NCBI GenBank assembly: GCA_032622095.1
Contig: CP136062.1
Location: 154,996,875-155,060,874 of the forward strand
Direction: 5' to 3'
Source of the DNA: Siphonodentalium dalli
Lineage: Eukaryota > Mollusca > Scaphopoda > Gadilida > Siphonodentaliidae
Length of the DNA: 64,000 nucleotides
Shown here in pieces: positions 1 to 13,094 of the stretch (positions are counted from its first letter, which is position 1; every line of letters begins with the position of its first letter). The notes below the pieces were generated by a model that saw nothing but the letters and a program-made list of their open reading frames with translations, was not told where the DNA came from and ran no database searches. Both the position numbers and the translations under genes were made by a program.

Positions 1-1019
1 GTATACAACTACGACTAATAGAGTCGAGTAGCCAACCAATCGGAAAGCTTGATTTCAATAACAAAGTCACGTGAGATACAATATTAGCAGTTATTGCACT
101 TAAGTGCAATAATAATAATACTCCTTTTTAATTAGATATACCTCTTTATGCTTGAATGCAACAAAATATTCATTATTGCGCTTAAGGGCAATTCGATATT
201 TCCGTATTATGTTTGCTCAATTATAAGTGCAATTACAGATTCCTTATTGCGCTTAAAGATGCATAATCTGATTTAACAAGTGTGAATTACTATTTCCTTG
301 GCATCGGTGGAATCATCTGGTTCGAATTTAGGAACCCGCTCATCAAAATTCGGAGTTATATTTGGAATGTATTATTGTTCACCACCAATCATTTTTAGTG
401 GCCCAGTAAATGGTGGACGAGAAGAATGTCTCCGGCCAAATTACGGATGAATATGGATAGCTCAGAAATCAAGTTGCTTTTTGTGTCAAATAATTGACAA
501 ACCGGCAAAATTGTTATTGGAGAAAATATTAATAAAAACAGGTTCTGGGCAATTTTGTATACTGTAGTTGACTGGTTAGCATTATTTTGCCAATTAATCG
601 AAAATGTCAATTTGGATTCCCACATACATCATACATGTACACGTATGTTTGTGGTTTCCAATAAAGTGCCTCAAGATGTTATAGGAAAATATAAAAACAT
701 CTCATCAAAATGAACACCATTGACGTTGAAGATCTGTTGTAGGAGAAGATACTAATTCGCTGTACATTAGGACAATTTACCGTCACGTAGAACGGTGGTG
801 AAACCAGCAGAATGGAGCGACTAACTGGATTACAGTGAACAATTATCCACGTCAGGAAACGGAACGCTGAAAATGTGCGCGTCGTGAATCGGAACACTCC
901 GAAAACAGAATCGGGACGTATGGTAGTGTTATACTTTGAAGACATGATGTCAAGTTTAAATATCGTATTTTAATCAACAATTTTTCTTCCCCGAAATTTT
1001 TTTAGGGAGGACTATTAAA
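1..1019. other. No gene seen; short recurring motif
   Basis: I see no convincing gene. The motif TTATTGC(A/G)CTTAA recurs near 91, 173 and 244; the first copy is part of a small palindrome. The rest is AT-rich and has no recognisable features. Confidence 0.4.
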
Positions 1020-1475
1020 ATAGCCGACGTATGTCCGCCAATGCGTCCGTCCATCCGTATTGACGTCCGTCCGTGCGTCCGGAAATTGTTTCATGATCAT
1101 CACGAGCGGATGATAAATTTAGTTCAATAGATCAAAAGCAAATTATATAGGCCAGTTTATGAGACCAAAATACTGGTCAAGTTCGAATATGGGTTTGCTT
1201 CCCATTTTTTCGAGAGTTATGGCCCTTTTTCGACTTAGAATCTTTTAATTTTCTGGTTTGAGGAAGACAACTTTAGTTTGTTTAACTATATCTGAACCAA
1301 AGTATGTGTGTTTCTCAGGCCTGTATACATATATAAGTTGGAATATCGGTTTGCTACGCCCATTTCTGGGAGAGTTATGGCATTTTTTCCGACACAGAAT
1401 CCTGTCAACTTCTCGTTTCCGGATGACAATTTTAGTTTGTGTGATCATATCTGAATCAAATTTAGTATGATAGTT
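1020..1475. repeat. CGTC-rich tract plus two diverged tandem units
   Basis: A CGTC/CCGT-rich tract (about 1040-1085) leads into two diverged direct copies of a unit of about 135-160 bp (about 1180-1310 and 1337-1472). Both units contain GAGAGTTATGGC, then ACAA(C/T)TTTAGTTTGT and ATATCTGAA(C/T)CAAA. Repeats of this style are common in molluscan genomes (from memory). No reading frame runs through both units. Confidence 0.55.
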
Positions 1476-1623
1476 TATCCACCATTCCACCGGACAATGG
1501 TTGGATTGTTCTGAAATTTAGTATTGGATGTTTGGTCCTTGTTATTTTTTTTTTCTCAGAAAAGCTGTTGCCCTCAATGAAGCCACTTTTTCGGGGAACA
1601 TTGGTCGGACGGCCTTTTATTAA

Positions 1624-2093
1624 AGGTACTCAATCCGATCAGAGGGTCCTATATTACTATTTCTTTGGCTTTGGGTGTAAAAAATAATTGATTCGAGTCG
1701 AGGAACCCATCAATCAACGCTCGGGGTGATCAGATATCGATATTTGAAGTTTCGTTATTTCTATTCTTTCTGGCCCAAAACACAGTCAAAATTGCGTTAT
1801 TATTACCACTTGATTATAGAGTTATCCATCCTTGTCTGTTTGAATAGTGTTTTGGTGTACACATCTCGAGCAGATTACAAAGTTAAGGGCAATTATTAGT
1901 ACTCATCTCGAGAAAATAACAAATTTCAAAAATCAATATCTTATAACTCTGAGCTTTGTTTGATGGGTTCCTCGACTCGAATCAAATATTTTTTACCCCC
2001 AAAGCCAAAGAAATAGTAAAATAGGACCCTCTGATCGGATTGTTGTTGTTGGAATCTGTTGAGATGGGGACCCTCTGATCGGATTGAGTACCT
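1624..2093. mobile_element. TTAA-flanked miniature inverted-repeat element
   Basis: The 470-bp element starts AGGTACTCAATCCGATCAGA and ends in its inverted complement, with arms of roughly 110 bp (1624-1740 against 1950-2093). It is flanked by TTAA at 1620-1623 and 2094-2097. TTAA duplications are made by piggyBac and Kolobok transposases. The right end has a small internal duplication of CCCTCTGATCGGATT. The interior has no coding capacity, so it would be non-autonomous. Its subterminal core GATTCGAGTCGAGGAAC is shared with the element at 2296-2700. Confidence 0.8.
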
Positions 2094-2295
2094 TTAAAGT
2101 AACGATGGGTGGTTTGTGGATACACATACAAAATTTGTTCTACGAAACATCTTTTTCGATTCGAAATTCATATTTGTACACGATACTCTCCTCTGTGGTT
2201 TGAGTGAACAAACCCTTGTAATTTGGTTCAGCGTGCTAGATGTGGGGGAAAATGAGTGAAGAGTATCCCAGAAACAAGTCCTACTAGTAATTTAA

Positions 2296-2700
2296 AGGAA
2301 CTCAATCAGATTAAAAACCCATAAATAATATTTCTTTCGCTTCGGGGGGTAAAGCATTTGATTCGAGTCGAGGAACCCACCCTTCGAGGGTCAGATTGAT
2401 CAGATATCTAATATCTGATCATTTGCGTGCTCAAACGGACAAATTACGGACATATTACAGTGTAAGATGGATAACACTAAAATCAAGTGGTTATTACTAA
2501 CAATAGTAACCAATCGATTTTAGAGTTATCCACATTACACCCGCAATTTGCCCGTTTGAGCAAACAAGTGGACCAGATATCAAATTATCAAATTTAAAAA
2601 ATCGCTCTGTTCTTTGAAGGGCGTGTTCCTCGCCTCGAATCAAATTGTCTTTTACCCCCGAAGCCAAAAAATTAGTAATTGATGGGTGCTTAATCGGATT
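2296..2700. mobile_element. Hairpin miniature element, TTAA family, left-arm copy
   Basis: A foldback of about 400 bp. Its left terminus AGGAACTCAATCAGATT follows TTAA at 2292-2295, and an inverted arm ends near 2700. The subterminal block (TTTCTTT.GCTTCGGGGG.TAAA, then GATTCGAGTCGAGGAAC) matches the element at 1624-2093, so they are one family. The central part is itself an inverted repeat around GTTATCCA. The right terminus has been replaced by a 31-bp tandem array. The partner copy is at about 13737-14135. Confidence 0.65.
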
Positions 2701-2790
2701 ACCTGTAAATGTATCATCTCATGTGTTGATTACCTGTAAATGTTTCATCTCATGTGTTGATTACCTGTAAATGTATCATCTCATGAGTTG
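2698..2790. repeat. 31-bp tandem array, three units
   Basis: Three copies of a 31-bp unit containing ACCTGTAAATGTATCATCTC start at 2698, 2729 and 2760. In the partner arm (about 13667-13760) the same end is expanded differently, as two copies of a longer unit of about 47 bp that includes the terminal bases of the hairpin element. The two arms therefore changed independently here. Confidence 0.8.
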
Positions 2791-4681
2791 CTCCCTCGGT
2801 ATTTGTTTGGGCGGAAGGAGAATTCGAGGAGGAAATCCCCCAAAGTGATTTTATTGATAAGCGCGATCATAGCACTTTTCGCTTCAAGACATCTGCCATT
2901 TCTGTTTCTCGCAAACGATCCGTTTTTTTATGAAAGAGGGTTCCCGAGTAATTGTAGCCATTTGCTGGTTTAAGTTTGTTATCTGCAATTATTATATAGA
3001 TTCCCTGGTATTCCCTCCAAATAAGATTCACATGCTGAGGCTATATGGGTTCGTCGAATGAGTGGACCCCGATCATAACATAAGAGTAAAAATTAGGAAA
3101 ATAAATCGTACTTCAGAGTAGTCTTGATCGACATCTTGCATATTCATGGTTATAAACTATCAGAGACGTGGCGAGAGGGGGTGGGGATAGGGGGGGGGGG
3201 GGGGGGGTTACTCACATCCTAACTTTGGTCAAAATTTTCAACAGTTGGAAATTTCATGCCTTCGAAAACATTAGTTGGAAATTTCACTTCAACGATAGAT
3301 TGAGAATGTTCTTGTGGTTTGATTTTCAAACAATTTATTGGGAGGGAATTGATTGGGCCAATATTTGGCGTGTCAACATTGTCATTAGAATTGTCATCAG
3401 TTAGAAATTTTCCAACCTAAGTTGGGGTGTCAGGTTTTAAATTTCGAAATATGAGAAGACTTGAGGCTAGTCTAGATGGAACGATTTTGTGATTTTATTG
3501 TTTAGAATTTTGCCACACCGGGCCCAACTATGGTCGTCCTTATGTGTCATTGTCCCTCCTCAACTGCCAATACAATATATATTATATAGGAGATATATAG
3601 CACAGTAGCAATGTTATATATTTTATGCCTCCGGAAACATTCAAATTTGCTGCTAGTTATAGTTTAACAAAACAATAATTTACTATTTTTGGTCAAACCT
3701 GTGGACTAAAATGGTAATCAGTTCGATAATTTTACGACCTGAAGGGGAGTAGGAGATTTGAAACATAGGAAAGCTTCAGCTGAGGCCAGTCTATGCGTTT
3801 TTCTTGTATATAGTCTTTGAATAACCATGGTCGCCCGATGTCTTCGGTTCTCTTGTCCGTAGCTGTGCGTATTTGTCTAGAGCTAGAGTACTAGCTGTAG
3901 AATATATGCAATTATCAGGTTAGGGCCTGAACACTGGGGTGGGGGGTGCAAGTCGAATTATTAAAAACTTGTACGGTCTGATTTTTATTCAAAGGGGGTG
4001 AAGTTTCCTAAAATTCGACACCCCCAACGGAGACCCTGTAGCCACGTCCCTGTAAACTACTAGTACCAACGTCACGTGAAAATAGTTATTATACCTTGTC
4101 GAGAGGGGAACGGAAACGTATAGCAGTCATAGGTTACGGGAAATTCCATAGTTACAGTATTACGCGGACTGACACCGCTAAAAGATTTTAACAGACGTGG
4201 CGAAAGTGTTTGTTGCATGGTGGGGGGGGGGGGGGGTCCTCATTGGGATATTCCAACTGTACCCCGTTGAATCAGAATCAGACCAAACACAAGTTTTGCA
4301 TAATTCCACTTTCACCCCCCTCCCCGTTGCAGTTCCGTGCTGATGCCTAATATCCTATATATTGATATTCCATGGTTCTATATTCCCGTTATGAGAACAA
4401 TAAAATGTTTTAACCTGAAAAAAATGCATAAATACCATCATCTAGTGGTCTAACTCCAGACAAATGCACACGGCTACGGACAAGAGCCCAGGTCACACCC
4501 TGCTGACCATGGTTCAGCCAGATGTGCAAAAATTGAAATCTGAACAAGACAATCGCAAAATCCTAACATCGTGAGTATAGCCTCAAGCCTTCCTAGAGTT
4601 GGAAAAGATTGGAAAATTTCCAATTGATAACAATTCCAATGAGAAATGTTGATCAAATGTTTGCCGATACTATTGTCCTAA

Positions 4682-5650
4682 GGGCTTTGTGGACCCAATT
4701 TTCCCAAAATTTTATAGAGTCCAAATAAAGGATTCTGTTCATGTATATTAGTAATAACAGAAACCATGCCCATTGACGTAACATTTTGAGAGTATACTTC
4801 ATGGTGGATTATGTTAGAAATACAAAATGTGAACTTTATTGAGATTTAAAAAAATAAAATTTACAGGCAATGGGCCAAGAAAAACAAAGTCCATATCTAA
4901 GAATCAAATATGGGAATATGTACTGAACACTGTGATGAATGATGTACTACAAAAATAATATTATATTTCTTGAGTGTTCTTTGATAAAATTACTTTGAAC
5001 CGGTTGTTGACAAATGATTATATACTTGCTTAAACAATGACTATGTGGGTGGTAGCAGGCACGGGTTAACAGCTGGCCATTGTAACTGCTCTGGACTCTG
5101 TTGACAATAGAATGCTAATCGTCAATCAAACTCCCACCATATCACCACACTAATTCTAGTAAGTAGGTCACCACTCACTCAGGGTAATCACTCATGTGGA
5201 AGTTTGACACTGGTAAAAAGCCATTCACACTAGACTGGACATCAGCCATGAAAGGTTGACCCATGAACTGCTGCCTCTCAGTCAACCATATTATGAAGTT
5301 AGTATATCATTTGTCAACAACCGGTTCAAAGTAATTTTATCAAAGAACACATAAGAAATATAATATTATTTTTGTAGTACATCATTCATCACAGTGTTCA
5401 GTACATATTCCCATATTTGATTCTTAGATATGGACTTGTTTTTCTTGGACCATTGCCAGTAAATTATTTTTTTTTAAATCTCAATAAAGTTCACATTTGT
5501 ATTTCTAACATAATCCACCATGAAGTGTACTCTCAAAATGTTGCATCAATGGGCATGGTTTCTATTATTACTAATATACATGAACAGAATCCTTTATTTG
5601 AACTCAATAACAGTTTGGGAAATTTTGGAAAAATTGGTTCCACAAACCCC
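4682..5650. mobile_element. 969-bp foldback element inserted at TTAA
   Basis: The termini GGGCTTTGTGGA and TCCACAAACCCC belong to inverted arms of about 340-350 bp (4682-5018 and 5303-5650) around a loop of about 285 bp. The right flank is TTAA (5651-5654); the left flank is CTAA (4678-4681), apparently a mutated copy. The other arm of the large inverted repeat preserves the empty site, a single TTAA at 7087-7090, which proves insertion. It has no coding capacity and was presumably mobilised by a piggyBac- or Kolobok-type transposase. Confidence 0.85.
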
Positions 5651-5731
5651 TTAAATTTACAGGCAGTTTTTGTTTGACTGGCCATGGGAGAGGGACCAGG
5701 ACACAAGCTTTCCAAGTGTTGAAAATTTCCA

Positions 5732-7008
5732 GAGCCAGACATAGAAGACGTGGACATAGTGGCAGAAGCCAGCGTCCACTAACAGCATAAGGTATCATAA
5801 GGTAAGGTATTTCGAAACAGTTTGCTTGTAAAGGCGACACGTTTGTCACATAATAATGATGTGCAGCATTACCTTTGGCAAAATGTAAGTTGGTTGTTGG
5901 TTACATGTCAAAATTCCATGTCACCATTCTGGCAGACAGACTTCTTCGGAATTCATGATCCACTTATACAATGTATATAATATAATAGTAAGACACAACC
6001 ATGCGACTGTCGCATTTGACTTTCCAAACACACGTGCGAGTTACTTGGTTTGTGAAAACGGGTCACCCGTTAATCACGTGCATGGTTAATCTATGGAATA
6101 CTGCTAGGTGTCGCGAACGGGCTATTGTGTTGAATCTCGGCCAGCGCACGGATTTCGCGTCGTGGTCAACACACGCTCAGCGGCTCATTTCCAATTAATC
6201 GCATTATATCGTGTTAATTCTGCTCTAATTCGGACAGAGCACGCGAATAGTTCTTTACCAGATTCAATCTCGTCTCCGACTAGAGTGATTCTGGTAAAGA
6301 ACTATTCTTGTGCTCTAACCATTACTCACACATCCAAGTTCCTATAGTAGCAGCACCACTTCCAATGTGATTGAAATTTCCGACGTGGCAGTCACGAGTA
6401 GTTCTTTTTATTTATCTTAGTTTCACCACCTGGGAAGGAAGAAAATTGTTAAATCATACCATCTGGACTGCCATCACAACGGTTAGAAAACTCCAACATG
6501 ACCCCACCCCCTAAAATTTCAACTGGGTACATAGAATTTCAGTTCCAACATTTGTACCAAATGTGACCACACCAGTTAAACTGATGGCATTGATTTGTTT
6601 TAATCGCACCCACCCCTCCAAAGCCTGTCCTATCCCATGACATATATAGTAAAGGAACATATATAGACCAATATCATGCCCCCATGCATGACTGCGACTC
6701 CAAGAACATATGTACTATATTTTGTTGCTGTAAAGACCGCTGTTTAAATCGCGATACTTGGGCGAAATCACAATTACACTATTAGTCGTTTTCGTTCGAG
6801 TAAACGTCAATTCAGAAACATGGCGACACTGGGGCAGGGTTAAGTGGGTAGAGGTCAAAATTTCAAAAAATTTCATACCTCGCCAAAATATTAGTTGGAA
6901 ATTTCACATTACAATACGTTGAAAATATTCTGGTAGTTGAATTTTCAAACAATTTATTGGAGGCATATTTCCTATTTTTTCAAAATTTTGGATTCAAATG
7001 GTCATTAG
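5732..7008. other. Loop of the large inverted repeat, no gene
   Basis: Unique sequence between the arms. It contains a short hairpin at 6234-6318 and, from about 6826, a diverged direct copy of the repeat seen at 3168-3340 (shared blocks around TTAGTTGGAAATTTCAC and TTTTCAAACAATTTATTGG). No reading frame looks like a real gene. Confidence 0.5.
6234..6318. repeat. Short imperfect hairpin
   Basis: Two inverted copies of about 34 bp, each containing AATAGTTCTTTACCAGA or its complement, surround a loop of about 16 bp. The stem has a few mismatches. It could be a tiny miniature element or a simple cruciform; no target duplication is obvious. Confidence 0.6.
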
Positions 7009-8884
7009 TTGGAAATTTCCAACACTTGGAAAGCTTGTGTCCTGGTCCCTCTCCCATGGCCAGTCAAACAAAAACTGCCTGTAAATTTAAGACAATAGTA
7101 TCGGCAAACACTTGATCAACATTTCTCATTGGAATTGTTATCAATTGGAAATTTTCCAATCTTTTCCAACTCTAGGAAGGCTTGAGGCTATACTCACGAT
7201 GTTAGGATTTTGCGATTGTCTTGTTCAGATTTCAATTTTTGCACATCGGGCTGAACCATGGTCAGCAGGGTGTGTCCTGGGCTCTTGTCCGTAGCCATGT
7301 GCATTTGTCTGGAGTTAGACCACTAGATGATGGTATTTATGCATTTTTTCAGGTTAAAACATTTTATTGATCTCATAACGGGAATATAGAACCATGGAAT
7401 ATCAATATATAGGATATTAGGCATCAGCACGGAACTGCAACGGGGAGGGGGGTGAAAGTGGAATTATGCAAAACTTGTGTTGGGTCTGATTCTGATTCAA
7501 CGGGGTACAGTTGGAATATCCCAATGTGGAACCCCCCCCCACCATGCAACAAACACTTTCGCCACGTCTGTAGTCCGCATTGGCAACTCATAGCACATGT
7601 ATTATCAATTTCAAACAGTTAAAATCTTTTAGTGGTGTCAGTCCGCGCAATACTGTAACTATGGAATTTCCCGTAACCTATGACTGCTATACGTTTCCGT
7701 TCCCCTCTCGACAAGGTATAATAACTATTTTCACGTGACGTTGGTACTAGTAGTTTACAGGGACGTGGCTACAGGGTCTCCGTTGGGGGTGTCGAATTTT
7801 AGGAAACTTCACCCTTTGAATAAAAATCAGACCGTACATGTTTTTAATAATTCGACTTGCACCCCCCCCCCTTGTACCCCAGTGTTCAGGCCCTAACCTG
7901 ATAATTGCATATATCCTACAGCTAGTAGTCTAGCTCTAGACAAATACGCACAGCTACGGATAAGAGAACCGAATACATGGGGCTGACCATGGTTATTCAA
8001 AGACTATATACAAGAAAAACGCATAGACTGGCCTCAGCTGAAGCTTTCCTATGTTCAAATCTCCTACTCCCCTTCAGGTCGTAAAATTATCGAACTGATT
8101 ACCATTTTAGTCCACAGGTTTGACCAAAAATAGTAAATTATTGTTTTGTTAAACTATAATTAGCAGCAAATTTGAATGTTTCCGGAGGCATAAAATATAT
8201 AACATTGCTACTGTGCTATATATCTCCTATATAATATATATTGTATTGGCAGTTGAGGAGGGACAATGACACACAAGGCCGACCATAGTTGGGCCCGGTG
8301 TGGCAAAATTCTAAACAATAAAATCACAAAATCGTTCCATCTAGACTAGCCTCAAGTCTTCCCATATTTCGAAATTTAAAACCTGACATCCCAACTTAGG
8401 TTGGAAAATTTCTAACTGATGACAATTCTAATGACAATGTTGACACGCCAAATATTGGCCCAATCAATTCCCTCCCAAGAACATTCTCAATCTATTGTTG
8501 AAGTGAAATTTCCAACTAATGTTTTCGAAGGCATGAAATTTCCAACTGTTGAAAATTTTGACCAAAGTTAGGATATGAGTACCCCCCCCCATATCCCCAC
8601 CCCCTGTCGCCACGTCTCTGGTAGTTTATAACCATGAATATGCAAGATGTCGATCAAGACTACTCTGAAGTACGATTTATTTTCCTAATTTTTACTCTAT
8701 GTTATGATCGGGGTCCACTCATTCGACGAACCCATATAGCCTCAGCATGTGAATCTTATTTGGAAGGAATACCAGGGAATCTATATAATAATTGCAGATA
8801 ACAAACTTAACCAGCAAATGGCTACAATTACTCGGGTACCCTCTTTCATTAAAAAACGGATCGTTTGCGAGAAACAGAAATGGT

Positions 8885-8888
8885 AGAT
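8885..8888. repeat. Left AGAT target-site duplication
   Basis: AGAT directly precedes the left LTR and is repeated at 13553-13556 after the right LTR. The undisturbed partner arm has a single copy (ATCT at 2891-2894), confirming a 4-bp duplication. Confidence 0.85.
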
Positions 8889-9346
8889 TGTAATACTTTC
8901 AGACGACGTCGACGTATGTATGTAGGGTTAATCGTAGCTGAAAGTTCAATGTCTTTAGCTGAAATGCCGGTGTCCTAATCTTCTGGGAATTATAACTCTG
9001 AGTGGATGACCTATAATTATGGGTCATTGACTTTTAGAGTTAAATGCTTTGTCAAAGCGGATTATTAATTGTCCATCTGGTTTGATGTAAGCGACACGTG
9101 TCCCAGTCAGATCACGACATTTGGCGGCTAAGGGCGTTGTCCTTTTCGGCGGATATATACTAGGAGAGCCAAGCTCTCGGAGACTCTTGCTCGGACTCTC
9201 GATTCGAACGCATTAGCGAGAAACCATGTTATTACACTTTTCTCCATGGCCACCTGATGTGACTATTGTAAATATTTGTACAATAAAATTCATCAACGTG
9301 TTTCCGAGAATTCCAACTTAATGGTTAGAACCTGGGGAGTGCTACA
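8889..9346 (+). repeat. 5' LTR
   Basis: 458 bp, TGTAATACTTTC...GAGTGCTACA. It holds a TATATA box at 9154-9159, a short stem GAGAGC/GCTCTC at 9164-9178 near the likely transcript start, and AATAAA at 9282-9287. This gives a normal U3-R-U5 layout read on the plus strand. Confidence 0.88.
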
Positions 9347-12300
9347 TTCCCGAGATGATGCCGTGAGCTAGGACATTTCTTGGAATTCTTGGACAGGTGG
9401 TCACGGAAGAAAAATATGGAGGAAATTAAATGGACGAAATAAGGTATATATGAGGCAATTTGCAATTCATTGGCTGGTTCACAACCCGTATAGGTTTTAG
9501 GTCATTTATCTTTGATTTAAAATTGTTAAGCCAATTTTGTCATATATAGTATACTTAGAAACTACTGTTGGCCAGTATGTTCATTTCAAGTTGTTTCAAT
9601 AATCGTTGCGCCGATTAGAATAAATGATATCTAGTCTTAATTTTTGTGTAAATTGGCTGAACTCTTCATGAGTCGAGTTATCATGGTTTAAAAATAAGGT
9701 ATACTTAGAAACTACTGTTGCTTCAGTAAGTTTATTTTGAGTTGTTGTTGTTTCAAAAATCGTTGTGCCGATTTGAATTAAAGGTTGGTTTTTATTTTCG
9801 AAGTATTTTTATTACATGTATGCTCGGTGTGAGTGGATTAAATCTGACACATGTTACTAGACATAATAATGGTTGCTGGGATAATTTTTGTGTCCAGGCT
9901 ATGGTATCCAAGAATTGGATAAGAATTGATGTCACATTCTACACAGATCAGTCCCAGTGAATTATTAAATTATGCATGATAGAGATTTTTTTCTCTATAC
10001 AAGGTATGCTAGGAAATTACCGTTATGGTTGGCGTTTTTCTATGTCGATTTGTTATTTATCAACTATATAGGAAATAATCGCTGGAATATAATGTGTGTC
10101 CATCGTTATATGGTATCCAAATTGGTAAGATTGATTTTACAGTCTACACGTGAAGATTCCAGTGAATTATTCGATGATGCATATATATACAGAGTGAATA
10201 CGCCGCAGTTGTGTGTCTGTTTGATTTTAAACAAGTGAGTTTGGTTGAACATTTTTAGAGCGAAGAAATCTGTCACAAGGTTATGGTTAGATAGTTTAAA
10301 CAGTGTCCTTGATGCCTATTATGGTCTATATAGTATGAGTTTGTCAAAATACAAAAGTAGTCTGGTTTGACATAGGTCTTGGTTTTGGAAAAGAACTTTA
10401 GAGATAATTAAGTTGTTTTGAGCAAACTGAAGGCGTATATATTATTAACGCACCTTTTGGTAAACTTGGTTGAGGTTGAATAACTTATTTTTGAACTGAA
10501 CAAAAATGTTCTAGGAAATTCAGGTTATGCAGGTACTAAATTGTCACACCTTATCCAGGTTATATAGGTATTAAATTTACTGATGATTTTAGGTTGTTGT
10601 CAATCAGTATGATTTTAGTGAGTTCTGGTTTTGAACGAATTGTGGGTACAATTTCTGTTAAGGCTGTTCTGTCGGTCAATTGAGCGTATAATATTAGTTT
10701 TATTGTGCTCAGATTATCCATTTGAAAACATTAGTCATTTATGACAGTTTGTCAAGAAAACTGGTTGCGTCCAGCAAGATATATCTTTAAATAAAAGAAA
10801 CTAGTTGAAGTAATTCGGAAAATTTTAAATTACGGACATTATAGTCACTTGAAGTTTGAAGTATGGTTTGGGAATGTTCAATTTAGCCAAATGATTCCAA
10901 TGTTTTGCAAGAATATCTACACAGATGCTCAGTGGTATTTTGTGTTATGACACACCCGGATTGGGTTAAAATGTCGATTTTAAAAATAGATAGATCGCTG
11001 TACATGTATCGCCATTGTATATAGGCGTTATCAAAATGGTTTTAATGTGTTCAAGTTTCGAACAAACCAAAGTTGATCAGAGTTGACAAGTCGGAAAGTC
11101 AGAAATGTAACTGAATAATCAATTATGGTATGCCCATACACAAAAAGAATGGCTAGACAATTGATTATGCCATAGTAAAATCTGTTCCGGGTATTCTGAG
11201 AGTGTCTGTAAGTAATAAACCAGACTAACATGCTACCAGCATGTCTAAAATGTTTGTTGACGGCACCGAATACACGGAATAGAATAGAAACAAAGAAGGA
11301 ACTTACCTTTAACGGAATTTAAATGGATCTGAAAATAGTCCTATTAATTCCATGGAAGATACACGGACTAAAGACACAAATTGAACCATAACTATGTTTA
11401 AAACTTGGTCATTAAGAAATATATCCGTTCCCACAGAAAATTTGTATACAACAGCTGTACAGCACCAACGAGACACTATTAGGAACGTATAGTCCATGTG
11501 AATGATCTGGTGATTTTGAGAAAATTCAACATCCAATTGTTGTGGTCAAAATTAATGAATGCCGCATTCAGGTGCTCTATTCAAAACACTGGAGTTAAAT
11601 CTTGCCTTAGGGCATCAATTATTGAGGCTAGCTATCGAACAGGGGACTGAGTTGACCTTTGAAGATTATTCATGCGTGCTGAATTAATTATGGGGTTTGT
11701 GTTGTAGTCTGAATTAAAGTGGTAAAAATTGTCGTTAGCAATGGTCAGAAAAGCTATCGATTTTTGTTAAAGGGACATGTGGATGAAAATTAGCTTACGC
11801 ATATCGTTTAAGAGTTGTCGGAGGTCATGAAAACAAAAGTTGTATAGTGAACCATTGCATGGTTTTAAAGGGACATTAAATGATAATAATGTAATGTAGG
11901 TTGTATTAAAAACCCATATATAATTAGCTATGTGAACCAATTAGCCAAGCAAATTGTCTCAGGGGTTGTACATTTTATTCCGTTGTTTCACAAGGAATAA
12001 CTATATATGAAATATTTGACATTTATGTAAAATGTCCGTAATTGGTGTGGGTGTTACATGATAGTTGTTAGAATTACTAGCTGACAAGCTATAGATTACT
12101 CGACGCGTATGCCCAAATACGGGCACCGTGATATTTGATTTGGCGTTCCAAGTTTATGGAATCGTGCTTTGACACAAATGACGAGATTTGACTTGTCGGC
12201 GCTAATGATGTTGTAAAACGTTTATGTAATAGAGCATTAAGTTACATGCTGGTATACATGGAGATGTTTAGTTTGGCATTCCAGGTTAATGGATGGCGAT

Positions 12301-13094
12301 TTTTACGTGACATGCGTGATTCGAAACGCAGTGCCAAAGATTTCTAAAATCTCAGTTGATAGAGCATTTGTGCAAGATCGTTTTGTACCATGCTCGTATT
12401 TGTAGAAGCTTGGAGCCAAATTAAAATGTGAATTTGTTAGATTGTCATTTCAAGGTTGAAATCGTGTTCTACACGTATAAGCGTGTTGTAACGCTATTGA
12501 CATTACCCAGATAATTCATTTCAGTTCTTACACAACGTATATGAAGTCCTTTCCACTAGACAGTATTGAACCTTTATTTATGCCCAAATTCAAGATCGAG
12601 TTGAACTTTATTCATCTTTCGTATTGAAACAAGGCAAATATAACCCTCCACAGGAAGTCAAATTCTGGATATTAAACCATATTGATCCTTTGTCAAATGT
12701 CGCCCGAATTCAAGGTCAGATTGAAATTCATTCCAATTTTCGTACCGACACAAGGCGGTTATTTGAACATAGCTATCACGATGGGATCGACGCCTCTATC
12801 GTTTGGATCTGGATCCGCTGGGTATTCGGAATGGAGCCAGGACGAACGGAGTTAATAGGGAGGCCACTATTAACTCCCAACACGGAATGAGAAGCTAATA
12901 TTCCAGGATGGTGCCATTCTCCTGTTCGGAACAATTCCTGCTATCGACGATTCGGATTATGACATTCATGTGTTAAAACTTATGTTTTACTGTGTTACAT
13001 GTATATTCCAAATGGGATAGTTTGGATCTCCACTCACGGAATTATCAAGTTTTTTGTCTTAGGACAAAAATCTTGAAAAAGGTGATGAGAGTTA
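9347..13094 (+). other. Interior of LTR element: diverged tandem units, no ORFs
   Basis: The interior appears built from decayed repeated blocks. GTATACTTAGAAACTACTGTT occurs at about 9548 and 9700, with a weaker copy near 10000, each followed by a TCGTTG.GCCGATT-like block. A second set near 12140-12480 repeats a block around GGC(G/A)TTCCA(A/G)GTT.ATGGA. A third pair lies near 12590-12760. The longest open frames are under 90 codons and look random. Confidence 0.55.

Larger units (their letters stand above)
2188..5731 (+). repeat. Left arm of 12-kb inverted repeat
   Basis: This arm pairs with 7009-14243 in inverse orientation. The outer ends share CTCCTCTGTGGTTTGAG; the inner ends share the sequence around AAGCTTTCCAAGTGTTG. 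The arms differ by substitutions, variable poly-G/poly-C tracts and several indels, including about 26 bp missing from the right arm opposite about 3313-3338. It is therefore older than the palindrome at 15.8-33.6 kb. The arm is interrupted by a foldback element at 4682-5650. I see no flanking target duplication and no gene, so it may be a rearrangement rather than a transposon. Confidence 0.85.
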